Positions 1-11,266 are shown, numbered from the stretch's first letter. The stretch is DNA of 64,000 bases from Pyronema omphalodes (GCA_024516155.1 JAJJXM010000051.1:62001-126000); one strand, 5' to 3'. Notes: generated by a model not told the origin, from the sequence alone. A program made the numbers and translations.

Positions 1-500
1 GAAATGAAAATGAACATAAAAAGAGGCAGAAAAAACCATAGACGAAAGACAAGACAAGAAAGGCTTTTTGTTTTTCATAAACGGTTAATTAGGTATATAC
101 AAGATACATATAAGCCTTGTGGATATGTATGGTGCATACTCAGTCGATGGGTGAAATTTGAATACATACGCATCCATATGTAGCATCGAGTCCAGATTTC
201 ATACTCTCATCCCCTCATCCCCTCATCTCGCTAGGTCTAGCCTTTCTGTACCTGTCTGCCATAGTGGTGCCTGCCCCGCTGTACCTGTCATAGTAACCAG
301 CGGTGGACAGCCATACCCTGAGCCCCACCACCGCGTCCTGCAATTGCTTGCTTGCCTGCTTGCTCGCTTGTCTGCTTGCACCATCCCGAGCGTAGTCCGT
401 CGCGCGTCCTGCTTGCCTGCACGATCGCCGTACACGAGTAGTCCGTCGCGTCAACGCGCTCGCGAACTTAAACTTTCCTTCCCTTTCCCTTCCTCCCACC
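1..500. other. Upstream region of NNF1, no gene seen
   Basis: This stretch holds a degenerate GCTTGCCT/GCTTGTCT-like direct repeat around 345-385 and a pyrimidine-rich run (CTTTCCTTCCCTTTCC) just before the NNF1 start, typical of a fungal 5' leader. Open frames crossing it on either strand have no recognisable protein character. Confidence 0.5.
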
Positions 501-1507
501 ATGTCCAACCACGCCGACGCAACGATACCCAGCATACCCACCGAACCGAACGATGTAGATATCCCAGATGCACCTGATGTTGCCATAAACTCTACTACTA
601 CTACCACCGAGGATGAGGATATACATATTGGCGATGCTCCCGATTCCGGTTCCCACGACCACAATGATGATGATGCGAATTCCACAGCAGCAGCAGCAGC
701 AGCATCCACATCAGAGCAACAACCACCAGTAGAAACAGCAGCAGAACCAGTGGAACCAGCAGAACCAGCAGAACCGCCAAAAGAAGAACCACTAGGAAGA
801 AGAGCCCATACGTTATCAGTCTTCTTCCCAAAAGCTTTGGAGAAATGTCTGTCTATGATCAGCTACCCAAAACTTGCAGAATGCTTTCCTACACTTGCTG
901 GTGCAAGACCAGAGGTTTTGGCTAGGATTCATGAGAGTATGATTGAGAATATGAGGGGCAAAACTACGGTATGTTATACCTGGATCTTTTGTTACTTTTT
1001 CGGTTGGGGGGGGGGGGGGGGGGGGCGGGGTAGTAGAATATTATTCACCAAGATATCCCCTACCAAAGCTCTTCCTCTTCCATCCTACCATCTTTCTCGC
1101 CCCCCTCTGCATCCTCGATCAACCAACCAGCTAACTCCCCTCTATAGACTGAATTCGCAACCATCCTCTCCTCCCGCAATGTAATCCCCAAACTCAACAC
1201 TCTAGACCACATCACCACCACCGCAGCCACATTATCCTCCGCCGGAGGACCCCCTCCAACCCCACCGTCTACCCTATCACCCCAAGATGTTGTCACAGCA
1301 CATATTCGGCCGGTCCTTACTGCTGCTATTAATCGTGCGGAACGCCAGTTGGTGGAGGTTCAGCAGAGGAATGATGAGTTGATTAGGGATGTGGAAATGC
1401 AACGGAAGGAGATGGAACGATTGGTGGGTGTGCTGGAGGAGGGGAGAAGGGGTATGGCGGAGGCGGTGAGGGGGGTGGAGAGTGCGGTGGGTGTGGTGGG
1501 GGAATAA
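501..1507 (+). CDS. NNF1: Kinetochore MIND (Mis12) complex subunit Nnf1
   Basis: Two exons, 501-968 and 1148-1507, give 275 residues. The intron is phase 0 (GTATGTT donor, CTATAG acceptor). Residues 1-100 are a low-complexity acidic, Ala/Pro/Glu-rich tail. The Nnf1/PMF1 core follows, with the family pattern KALEKCLSMISYPKLAECFP, then E-FATILSSRNVIPKLNTLD just after the splice, then a C-terminal coiled coil (RAERQLVEVQQRNDELIRD). Nnf1 is a subunit of the Mis12/MIND complex linking the inner centromere to Ndc80 at the outer kinetochore. The 179-nt intron is long for this window and carries a run of 20 consecutive G at 1006-1025. The gene ends in a G-rich segment encoding Gly/Val/Glu, and a decayed copy of this 3' part lies about 1.2 kb downstream. 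Identity is recognised from the conserved core; the exact start is the only in-frame ATG before the acidic tail. Confidence 0.85.
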
Positions 1508-2055
1508 GAGGCGGGGATGAATAGGGGAGGCAGTGGGAACGGTAGGAGGTGAAGGGGAATAAAGGAAGATGGTATGGAGAGATGATATGAAAAGATATGG
1601 GGGATATGGAGGAATATTAACGAAGAGATGATTCAATACCAACCAAAAAGATATGTGGGGACGAGGGTTTATCTCAATATACAAAGGAGGTATTAACGCA
1701 AAATATCACGTCGAAATAAATCAATACCAATACTAAATAAACATAAACTTTTGATTTATTCATGCATATCTACAATATTGTTATGTCTTTATTATCGTTC
1801 CCCCGCCTCCCTCCCCCCACCATCCGCACTAGCTAACCCACCTCCCTCTTGGCGGTGGACATGGTGGAGAGCGGGTGGGGAGGGGGGAACGGGGAGGGAG
1901 GTGGAGAACGCGGGGGTGGGGGGGAGTGGGTATCATGAGAGAAGGATCTGGGGAAGATCAAGAAATGGCACCACGCATGATATGATTCCAATCAAACAAA
2001 CAAAAATACACAATTGATATAATTTACAGCCAATCATCTGCTTATACAAAAACAT

Positions 2056-2111
2056 GGGTGGGGTGGGGTGGGGGGGGGGGGGGAGGGGGGGGGAGGGGGG
2101 GGGGAGGGGGG
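2056..2111 (+). repeat. Poly-G/purine tract
   Basis: G-runs broken only by single A or T residues, with runs of 9 to 14 G. Similar homopolymer runs sit at 1006-1025 (20 G), near 2691-2706 and at 9032-9053. The strand is capable in principle of forming G-quadruplexes; this is inferred from composition only. Confidence 0.85.
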
Positions 2112-2339
2112 TTATCCTATATCCTAGATCTTGAAGATATATTAACTTAACAAGACACCACATCGGAAATCCTCCTATACCAAATCAAACAAAACAAACC
2201 TTTATTTTTGCTTCCTTTCTAGCCATCACAAATATTGTATCTTTATTTCTCGTTTCCCTTGCCTCTGCCCCCATCACCACCTCACCACTTCCTCCTCCAC
2301 CGCTTCCCAAACCAACCCCTCCTTCCCTAATGTTCCCTA

Positions 2340-2790
2340 ATGTTCCGCCCCCCAGGTCAGTCATCAAACTCAACACCATCAATAAACCATCCAACAATGC
2401 TGTTTTTGTTGAGGACATGGAAATACAACGGAAGGAAACGGATGGGTTTCTGGTGTGCTGGAGGTAGTGGGTGGGTGGTGGATACAATTGGGAGTGGGGA
2501 TGGTAGATACAATGGGGAGTGGGGTGGTGGATGGTTGATGCGGAGGGGATGGTTGGGGTGGTGGAGGCGGTTAGGGGTGTTGCTGGTGTTGCTGGTGTGG
2601 GAGCGGATAAAGCAGGGCAGGAGAAGGGGAATAACTGTAATAGAAGATAGTACATACGGAGCGATAAATATAATATTAAAATATACTGGGGGGGGGGGGG
2701 GGGGGGTTGTATTATGGTAAGTGTAAGTATCAACCAAAACATATCATCCAAGATAATCCAATACTAAACAAAAAGAAACCCTTGATAGAA
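2340..2790 (+). pseudogene. Decayed duplicate of the NNF1 3' part and trailer
   Basis: From 2360 one frame reads VIKLNTINK, then EDMEIQRKE, then stops. These correspond to VIPKLNTLD and RDVEMQRKE in NNF1 exon 2, in the same order but with the middle deleted. The nucleotide match is clearest at GACATGGAAATACAACGGAAGG against GATGTGGAAATGCAACGGAAGG. Similarity continues into trailer sequence: the text before 2790 (CCAATACTAAAC) resembles 1725-1740 (CCAATACTAAAT). A further stretch, 2230-2310, resembles 1770-1850, so the duplication was larger or happened in more than one step. No start codon, splice site or long frame remains. Alignment by eye only. Confidence 0.6.
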
Positions 2791-3616
2791 ACTATATGAT
2801 TTATAATCACGTAGACAGACAGGTACATGTGTAAAAATTGGTACACAGCATCAGTGTTGATACCCACTGGTGATAATTCATGATTTGATATATGTCTGGT
2901 TTGGAAGCTTTTTGTTTTGTGTTGTGCTGTGTGGTATGGTGCACCACGTAAGTTGGCGGCTCTGTACCTGACGACGCCAATTTGGCGTATGTATGCTGTA
3001 CATAAAACCTACATAAGGCTACGGGAAAGGAAAATTTGGAAGCGAAAAAGCTTCGATTCGATGACTTGGGAGTTGGTTTGATGCCGAGAGAAATTTCTAT
3101 GGTGCTATGTATGCCCACCACACATACAGATGAACTGGGGTCTCGCGAGATGTTTCGAGATGCCGAGTTTCATGGGTTTATTGCGTTACGAGTTTCGTGG
3201 TGGATTTTTGGGCAGAACTTCTGTTGCAGTTTGGTTTCGTTTTCACTTTTTATGGAAATGCTGGATTATATTCTGGTGAAACGAGGTTGTGGTTGGAATT
3301 TGGATCACGTGGCGTGTGCTGATTTCCTTCAACTCCGAGTTTCAGGTTGGTTGTGTAACGATTGCGTGGCAGATGGATACGTGGTGGCAAATGGAACCTG
3401 GGATTTGGAACGGCGAAACAGAATCTTGAATTCACATCCAACTCTATTCAAGTTCGGAGGGATATAAAATCTAGAAAAAGAATTCAAATTCCACACAGAA
3501 CGCCGGAAACCAAGAAGTCGTTATTTTTTGATTCGCATTCCCAGTATGCACAAGACCCAAGTAAAAGAAAACGAAATTCCCAAACAGTTTAACTAAAAAC
3601 ACAGTAGAGGAATCCT
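2791..3616. other. Gap between the NNF1 relic and RPS25, nothing recognised
   Basis: AT-moderate sequence without tandem repeats. A plus-strand frame of 143 codons at 3036-3467 has no recognisable motif and is opposed by other frames. The final part should hold the RPS25 trailer. Confidence 0.4.
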
Positions 3617-4201
3617 TTACTCGGCAGCGGCAACATCGCGGGCTATTATTGATTTTCGTTAGCTATTTGTTGTGGATTTTTGGAATTATAGACTCGAGAG
3701 AAAACGTACTGTAGATGTTGAGCTTGGAGTGTCCGATGACCTTCTTGATGACTCCCTGGGCCTCGAGGTCGGCAAGAGCACGACGGGCAAGGGATCCGTT
3801 GATCTTCAGGCGGTCGACGAGGACGGCGGTGGTGATGAGACGGTAGGTCAAGACATCCTTGTTAAGACGCTCCTGGATGTTCTTGTCCATGGCGACAGCA
3901 TGCTGGGCCTTGTCCTTGACTGTAGTAATGGAATCAGCTTCCGTCGTTGTTTATTTTTTTTAGATTCCGAGATTTCGTCGCGTACCCTTTCCCTTGGACC
4001 ACTTCTTCTTCTGCTTCTTTCCTCCTTGAGCTGCGGCGGGGGCCTATATAGAGCTCATATCAGCATGAGCTCCCCTTTGTAATAACTTCCACCACTCCTT
4101 TCGTTCCAACTTCCGCCAGTAATTCTCCCGAAACGCGAAATTTTGAAATTTTTCGAATCGTCGATAAAACTGCGTACGCCGGACGGGTAGAAACGTACCA
4201 T
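3617..4201 (-). CDS. RPS25: 40S ribosomal protein eS25
   Basis: Four exons on the minus strand: 4199-4201 (only the ATG), 3986-4043, 3710-3919 and 3617-3642. The spliced product is 98 residues, the usual fungal length. It begins MAPAAAQGGKKQKKKWSKGK, continues with the conserved core QERLNKDVLTYRLITTAVLV and the winged-helix segment LARRALADLEAQGVIKKVI, and ends KLNIYTRDVAAAE. eS25 sits in the head of the small ribosomal subunit near the E site. Donors are GTACGT, GTACGC and GTACGT. The first intron follows immediately after the initiator ATG, so the first coding exon is three bases long, as happens in fungal ribosomal protein genes. The last 26-nt exon replaces a frame that would otherwise read into the intron. 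Identity is certain; the tiny exons rest on frame and conservation. Confidence 0.92.
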
Positions 4202-6298
4202 GACTGTAGCTTGTTAGTTTATTCCGAGGGAAGATCGGTCGGTGGGTCAGCGAGCGATTCGTTCGGGCGGCGTGTGGTATTGCTGTAGTCGCGATGGCAA
4301 TTCCGTGTCTGTGGGGAACTTGGCGGCTCTGCGAGTGTGACTACGATGTGCGAATCGGGGCAAGTAGCCCTAGAGCCCACCACACCACACAAACTTGGTG
4401 TTAGCGTTGCCCACACTGAATGATTCAGCGGATTTCAAAAAACACCAGCCCGGGATCCGGATTTTTTTGTCAGGTGGCGATTTTTGTTACTTTACACGGG
4501 GAATAGGTGCAAACTGATGTTTGTTTGCGTGGTTGATGTTTGCGTCGCTATCGTGAGAACAGACGCCCATGATATCAGGGGCTCTGATTTTCGAAAACGA
4601 CCGTGCCATAACCACTCTCAGACATTCCACCAAAATGCTTCTCCTGACATCCCCCAAAGAAGGAGTTTCAACCATGGGTAACTTTACTTTGTCGCGACAA
4701 AGGAAAAGTGCATGAATGAAATTGCTTTCGAAGGTGTCCGCGTGACAGACTAGATTTCATTTGAATTTGAAAGACAACATGCGAAAACGGCAAACAGGGT
4801 CAAGTCTGTGTTATGATGTGGATGCTTAGCGAAAACAAATGCGAAACGCGAATTATTTATCTACGCAATCAAGGACTCTACGGAAGGAGAATTTCTTCAA
4901 GAGCTCCACACTGCGGATCAATATTCAGCCGTCGATCTCCTACATCTGAGCGCTCTCATCCAAATTACATCTCCCATGTCAGCCACAAGCTCTTACATAC
5001 AGATCTCGGGAGGGAGGCATCAACAGGTGCCTGCCATGCTAAGGGAAGGGATGACGCACGGGGCCAGACTGCATGAAATTGAAGGACATTTTGCATGATT
5101 GATCACTCGAAAACGGACAGGTCTAGACACGCGTGAAGGTCAGCCCTGTGGATTCCACCTGAAGCTCAAGACTTTCAAGTCGAATTGACCACGAATTCAA
5201 TGCAGTGAATTTAACTACGCGATAGCTGTCTACCCCCCACTTTAAAATCGGCGACCGTACACCGTGAGAGTTGTCCGTTCGACTGGAAAAAACGGATAAT
5301 CAGAACACGTGCACTGTGGATCTCATCTATTCGCAGAGTTCTTCAAGGCTTCAGCTCTGTGTAAAAACACATCGCATCACACGGTCGCCATTAGCTGACT
5401 GATTACGTAATTTTACACTTTCGGCATTCCTTGTCGCCTCTCTCCCCCGCATACCCTACCCGCCGGCGGGGAAGCTACTTACGGCGTCTCCCCGGACTGG
5501 GCCTACGGGAACACTTGCGGACCAGCAAAGCGAGAGACCGGTGGGGGTCTTTGTCTTGACTGTTGACGGCTGTGCGGCAAGAATTGGGACAACTTTTGAA
5601 TATTTGCATCTTTTTCAACTTTTCAACTTGTCAACTTCTCAACTTCACATCTCCACGTCGTCCTTCTCATATCTTCCTGTCATCCTCGTATCTCCAGTGT
5701 CCACTCGGAGTTTTCTTCCGCACAGCGTGCTGACTCTGGCGTTTCGTTGAATTCTCTGGCCCATTTCCCACCCACTAGCCACTGGAAACTGGCTGACAAC
5801 TCGCTGATCCGTGCCTCCCTCCCCCCCCCCCCCAAAAAACCAGTGACACACTCGTGCAACAACACCACAACGCCTGACACAGACACAGCCACAGCTTGCG
5901 AAACAAGCCACTCCAGCCCGGCAACCAACGACATCACAGACAGCCACCAACGAACCAAACCAAAGGAACACCATTCAAACCCACACAGCTAAAAGAAATA
6001 CAACCTCTCACATCGTGTCTACGCCTATTCCGTGAGCGCAAAAATCTCCGCCGGCAACTGATTTCCGTCCAGCTCCAGCGCCAGACGTCCTTCTTTATCG
6101 ACAGCATTAAACGAGGGATTGCTGCCAGGGCTCCGCTTTGACTTTACCGCCACCGCTAGCAACCTGACGATACCATCGCACCCGAAGCTTCCTCCACCTG
6201 CGATTCAAACACAACCCGCATCCTTCGCGATCCACTGCGAAAACACAATAACCGTTCCCTAAAATCAATATACCTCTCCTTTCTTCCCCACCGGGTCG
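4202..6298. promoter_or_regulatory. Divergent upstream region between RPS25 and SSH4
   Basis: About 2.1 kb without a convincing gene. It must contain the RPS25 promoter on the left. On the right is a long probable 5' leader for SSH4, rich in pyrimidine tracts (5590-5660) with a C-run at about 5819-5833. No core promoter element was recognised with confidence. Confidence 0.4.
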
Positions 6299-7840
6299 AT
6301 GGTGGTAGTAGCGACGCGCCGACTTGGTCGATCACGCTTAAGGCCGACTGAGGCCCCGACCTTCTATGATGCTCCGCAACAGCAAACATTAAACATGGAA
6401 CTCACCGCGACACCGCCAACAACTGGCGAGGGCCCGGCTGGAAAGGGAATATTAATCGGTTTATTATCTGCATTTGGTTCAGCGTTTTTGGTGCTATTGG
6501 TTTTTGGCTTTATTTACTTCTTTAGAAACACAAGGAGAGGGCGCATTTTCTTGGATGTGTTGGGAAGACCTGGTGCCTACGATGATGAATCTGCGCGTGC
6601 AAGAGAGGAGGCTGAGGCCCTGGAGCGGATGGACGAAATCGAGCGCATGGAATATCTACGAGCAAAGGGTAATTTCCCTTGTCTTTGTATTACTATTACC
6701 CCACATGCAGGTACTAACAAAGCTGTGCAGCCTTTGTCGAAGCTAATCCTCCCGATTCTATTCCTACCGATATCAGTTTATCCCAGTTTCTTGCTATCCA
6801 AGAGAAGGGTGTGAGTGCATGGGAATTTGAAGCCGAGTTAGAAATCGCAAATTGCTTTGTCGAAGCACGAACCGAAGTTGAATTCTTTGATTCTGAATGC
6901 TCAGTCCAAAGTAACCTACCCGTACCAAAACAAAACGAAGTCTATTATTGGGAAGCAAAGCTTTATGAGAAGCCCGAGTCTACATTAGTTTCTATTGGAA
7001 TGTCAACAAAACCCTACCCCATGTTCCGCCTCCCAGGTTTGTTTTCCTAATCTACTGCAAGGCGTTTAAAACGTGCAATCTAACAATAAACAAGGCTGGC
7101 ATAAACACTCTCTTGCATATACCTCCACCGGTCAGCGACGTCATAATCAACCCTTCTCTGGCACCAACTACGGTCCCCCCTACATTCAAGGCGATGTTAT
7201 TGGCGTTGGATATCGCCCACGATCTGGAACAGTATTCTTTACACGAAACGGCAAAAAACTCGACGACGTAGCCCATGGCTTAAAATCATTCAACTTATTT
7301 CCTACTCTCGGTGCAAACGGTCCTTGTACAATCCACGTCAACTTTGGCCAACTCGGATTTGTTTTTATTGAAGCGAACGTAAAAAAATGGGGCTTAGCCC
7401 CAATGAACGGATCCCTTGCACCTCCTCCTCCTTATGGTTCTGAGCACGGATCAATCCTTCTAGAAACTGGTCAACGTGCCCCAGCTCAAGATGGAGAATA
7501 TTTCCAGCAACAACGAGGAGGAGCAGGCCAGGGTCAACACTCCCCTACTTCTCCTGGACCCGCTAGATCCCCCGGAGAAATAGGATTAACTACCATTGAA
7601 CCATCCAACGCCCAACACACCATCCACATCAATGAGCCACCACCAGACTACGCCAGTCAACTCAGCAGCAGCAGTGAAGACGATAATAATAACCCTTTAT
7701 CCCGGAGAAGAGCAGAACGGGAACGATTACTAGGCCTGGGCCAAACACCGGCTTATAAAGATGTCGTTGGAGAACGGGGTGTAAATGGAAGATATAGATC
7801 CGGAAGTGCACCGGCCGGCCCAAGTACTGCGAGAGGTTAG
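6299..7840 (+). CDS. SSH4: SPRY-domain membrane adaptor of Rsp5 (Ssh4/Ear1 family)
   Basis: Exons 6299-6668, 6731-7036 and 7095-7840 (all junctions phase 1) give 473 residues. A single N-terminal membrane segment (ILIGLLSAFGSAFLVLLVFG) is followed by a basic stop-transfer and a short coiled segment. The SPRY/B30.2 domain spans the three exons (YYWEAKLYEKPESTLVSIGM, GDVIGVGYRPRSGTVFFTRN, LFPTLGANGPCTIHVNFGQ). The cytosolic tail carries two PPxY motifs (PPPPYGS, PPPDYAS), the binding signature for WW domains of the Nedd4-type ubiquitin ligase Rsp5. In yeast Ssh4 and Ear1 direct ubiquitination of cargo at endosome and vacuole membranes. An in-frame ATG at 6395 would give a start nearer the membrane segment and is a real alternative. 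The frame stays open for 76 codons beyond the TAG stop. Confidence 0.85.
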
Positions 7841-8068
7841 GAACTCACGGCGCTAAGGGCTGCAAAGGCTCCCACTAGGGGTCCTATGGCTTCAAAAGCT
7901 ATCTGGAACCCACCTAGAACTCTAGATGAAGCTGTGGCTGAGAATGCGGTTGGTGGTTGGAGCGGTTGGATACTTCCACATATATCTTCAAATGATTCCT
8001 CGGGTGGTGCTGATGATAATGTGGGGAGAGGAAGGTTGGGACTTATGTTACCCATGGGTCCTAACTAA
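7841..8068 (+). other. In-frame open extension after the SSH4 stop
   Basis: After the TAG at 7838-7840 the same frame runs 75 sense codons to a TAA at 8066-8068. It contains LTALRAAKAPTRGP and MASKAIWNPPRTLDEAVAEN. The opposite strand is also open for 72 codons here, so composition alone may explain the lack of stops. No splice pair that would bypass the TAG was found. Confidence 0.3.
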
Positions 8069-8462
8069 CGCTGGTGGGAGGGGGTAGAAGAGGCAGGAGA
8101 GGCAAGAGAGAGAAGGGGCCAGAGTGGGTAGGATGAGGAGGAGGGAGGTATGAGGAGGGGGTAAGAGGAACTACTAAACGAGCTGGGCAAACGAAACCTA
8201 CACTACTCCATCAGCACCTCACCAACACCGTAATGACAACAAACACATAGGGCGTTATTGGTTTTTTTTCTTTTCTTTATGCAGTTTTGTTTTACTCGCT
8301 TTTCATACTCGTTTTTATGGGAATTCATTGACTTGGTGATTTTTTTCATTTGGGGAGGTTTTTGATTTTTTTGATGTTGTTTTTGCGGTTTTGCGTTTTG
8401 CGGTTTTTTTTTTCGTGCTTTGGTGTAATGTTACACTCAATTATGCATTATTATACCACGGA

Positions 8463-8489
8463 CTGTTACTGTTACTGTTACTGTTACTG
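8463..8489 (+). repeat. (TGTTAC)n hexamer microsatellite
   Basis: Between four and five perfect copies of a 6-nt unit. Pyrimidine microsatellites made of CTTT blocks follow at 8715-8740 and 8826-8870. Confidence 0.9.
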
Positions 8490-9031
8490 ATTTCTTTGTG
8501 TGCCTTTTTTTTGTTTCGTTGGGGTTGTTTTTTTGTTTGTTTGGTGGGTTTTCTAAGGTTGCTGGTTGTTGGTTGTTGGGGTTGTTTATGGATGGAAATT
8601 CGAAGATTCGAAGATTCGAGGATTGGGGATTGGGGATTGGGGTTCGAGGAATATCATGAAAGCAATGGAAAGCGATGGAAAGCGATGGTATGAAAGCGAT
8701 GGAATTGTTTTTTTCTTTCTTTCTTTCTTTTTTTTTTTGGAAACTTTGCTTTGCTTTGGTCAAGGATGGTTAAGGATGGTTAAGGATTGATTCGTTGAGG
8801 ATGGACTCTGGAATACGGATTATGTTTTTTCTTTCTTTCTTTTCTTTCTTTCTTTTCTTTCTTTCTTTTGCTGGCATAGCGATCAGGGATTAAGGAGTAA
8901 GAATTAAGAATTAAGGATTAAAAGATTAAAAGATGAAAGATTAAAGAATATCTACCTTGTTATTTGTTACTTGTTGCGGCTTTGTGATGGTGATGGCATT
9001 GGCAGTGATGGAATTGCTTGTGTGTGAGGGG

Positions 9032-9053
9032 GTGGGGGGGGGGGGGGGGGGGG
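9032..9053 (+). repeat. Poly-G run
   Basis: About 20 consecutive G preceded by GGGGGT. It is the counterpart of the run inside the NNF1 intron. Confidence 0.9.
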
Positions 9054-9090
9054 AGCTGGGAAGATGGGGAGATGGGAATTATACCTTGCT

Positions 9091-9206
9091 TGGCTTTGAC
9101 TGGCTTTGACTGGCTTTGGCTGGCTTTGGCTGGCTTTGGCTGGCTTTGGCTGGATTTGGCTGGATTTGGCTGGATTTGGCTTTGGACTTGGATTTGGCTG
9201 GATTTG
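9091..9206 (+). repeat. TGGCTTTGRC/TGGATTTGGC decamer array
   Basis: About ten copies of a 10-nt unit that drift in order: TGGCTTTGAC, then TGGCTTTGGC, then TGGATTTGGC. This step-wise change along the array is expected of slippage or unequal exchange with local homogenisation. Confidence 0.9.
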
Positions 9207-9431
9207 CTGCGGCTGGATTACATTACTATATGCTATTACTGGCTTTTATCCCCGGGAGCCAGGAATCAAAAAAATCGAAGAATCAAAACGAAACTATAAA
9301 TCAAAACAATCAAAACAAAACGAAACCATAAATGAAAACAAAACGAAGAATCAACCCAAGGAATCGAAGAATCGAAGAATCGAAGGTCTGCAGAATGGAA
9401 CAGATGGAATAAGATAAGCAGAACGAAGAAC

Positions 9432-9612
9432 TAAAACATGCTGAAGGGACAATGTTGAAGGGATAATGCTGGAGAGATAATGCTGAAGGGACAATGCGGA
9501 AAGGATAATGGTGAACGAACAATGGCGCAAAGGACAATGGTGAAAAGGATAATGCTGAACGAAAAATGGTGAACGAAAAATGCTGAACGAAAAATGGTGA
9601 AGGGACAATGGT
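9432..9612 (+). repeat. Degenerate 14-15-nt array (GAAGGGACAATGYTG)
   Basis: Roughly a dozen imperfect copies of a unit like CTGAAGGGACAATG or GTGAACGAAAAATG. GATAATG and GACAATG alternate early and AAAAATG dominates at the right end. Confidence 0.8.
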
Positions 9613-9739
9613 ATATCAGGCGTTAGTGTAGGAGTAAACTTACTTTTTTGTTAACTTAATTAAGTAATTATATTGATTTTTTTGACTTGTGGATTTGAGG
9701 AACTGACATTTGATGTGATGGTTGATGTGATGGGGATTG

Positions 9740-9885
9740 GGTGTTGGAAAGAAATGGGGGATGTTTGGTTGAGGATGGTTGGGGATGGTTGGGGATGGTT
9801 GGGGATTGGTTGATGGAAATATGGGGGATGCGTGGTTGGGGATGGTTGGGGATGGTTGGGGATGGTTGGGGATTGGTTGATGTGA
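9740..9885 (+). repeat. GATGGTTGGG decamer array with an interspersed higher-order unit
   Basis: Runs of GATGGTTGGG are separated by a longer segment containing GATTGGTTGATG and AATATGGGGGATG. The segment recurs, giving a two-level repeat. Confidence 0.8.
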
Positions 9886-10414
9886 TGGGGATTGATGGGG
9901 ATGGTTATGGTATGTGATTATGTTAGGTACTTGATATAGTGCTATTGTAATTGGTGTAATTTGCGAAATTGCCAATTACCGAAAATGAATCGTAGAATCA
10001 TGAAATAAATAATGAACAAAATCAAATCGAGTGAGATATCATATATTAAAACATATCTTCTTGCAAAGCTGAAAAGAAATGAAGCTACCTGTATATAATG
10101 AAATACATGAAATACATGAAATATCACTTTGGAATGAAATTGAAAGTATCATGTATGTCACAACATATCAGATGATAGCTGATATCGGTAGATACATACT
10201 TTTTTATTGATTATTGATTGTTAATTTTTAATATCGATATCCCCGGAGGATATGTAGATGCGCAAATTCATACCAATATATACTACAACTATAACTACAT
10301 CTACACTGCACTTAGTACGCTATGTAAACTCATCGTCATATACTGTGCTATCATCCTATCATCCTTCCATCCTTCAGTCTCATCCTCCTATACTTCCACT
10401 CTCTACCTAACAAC

Positions 10415-10576
10415 TTCCATCCTTCCATCCTTCCATCCTTCCATCCTTCCATCCTTCCATCCTTCCATCCTTCCATCCTTCCATCCTTCCATCCTTCCAT
10501 CCTTCCATCCTTCCATCCTTCCATCCTTCCATCCTTCCATCCTTCCATCCTTCCATCCTTCCATCCTTCCATCCTT
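10415..10576 (+). repeat. (TTCCATCC)n octamer minisatellite, about 20 copies
   Basis: About 160 nt of perfect TTCCATCC repeats, followed by a few variant copies (TTCAACCC). Because 8 is not a multiple of 3, all three frames translate as 8-residue repeats and look like open frames on both strands; they are not credible genes. Confidence 0.97.
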
Positions 10577-11111
10577 CAACCCTTCAACCCTTCCATCCTT
10601 CCTCCCTCTGTAACACAACATAACATATCCATACAACCCCCGGTATCCAGTGTTATAGATCTGATATCTGTCTATGTACCCAACAAGGTATCACCGTATC
10701 ACCGTATCACTGTGTCAGCCTGTCAGGTATCAGCTTGTAGCCTTGTACATAGGATAGGTGTTACCCCGTATAACGCCCATTTTTTTTACCATCCGGCTTC
10801 GTTCGTATATTGTGATGGTTTCGGTTGATGCGGAATTGGTTTTGGGGGGCGGGGGTTAGTGTTTGGTGTTTGGTACATAATTGCTTATGGATATCAATGG
10901 TGCTGTGTATATGGTACTGTTGTGTAATGGGTATGATGAATATCCATCCCATTCATCCCATCGATTCCATCGATTCCATCCATCTCATCTATCCTTTCCA
11001 GAGCATATAGAAAATGTTTGGTAGGCTCAGGAGTATTATGGGGTTTCGGTTATATGGTATGGAAATGGTGTTGATATGGTGTTTGGTATTGTGTATGCGA
11101 GGCTGGGGTAT

Positions 11112-11266
11112 GATGTTACGATGTTACGATGTTACGATGTTACGATGTTACGATGTTACGATGTTACGATGTTACGATGTTACGATGTTACGATGTTACG
11201 ATGTTACGATGTTACGATGTTACGATGTTACGATGTTACGATGTTACGATGTTACGATGTTACGAT
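11112..11266 (+). repeat. (GATGTTAC)n octamer minisatellite, about 19 copies
   Basis: Essentially perfect array with no visible internal variants, suggesting recent expansion. It creates three overlapping plus-strand frames encoding the same 8-residue repeat (MLRCYDVT). Confidence 0.97.

Noticed and set aside
215..709. 164-codon minus-strand frame opposite the start of NNF1
   Set aside because: It is antisense to the low-complexity acidic tail of NNF1 and contains Val/Ser/Ala homopolymers expected from the complement. No conserved motif.
10218..10636. Long open frames on both strands with an 8-residue repeat (FHPSILPS / MEGWKDGR)
   Set aside because: They arise from the (TTCCATCC)n array: an 8-nt period gives identical repeats in all frames without stops. 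No non-repeat domain is attached.
10351..10636. Possible CRISPR-like array from regular short repeats
   Set aside because: Units are contiguous 8-mers with no unique spacers, and the genome is eukaryotic.
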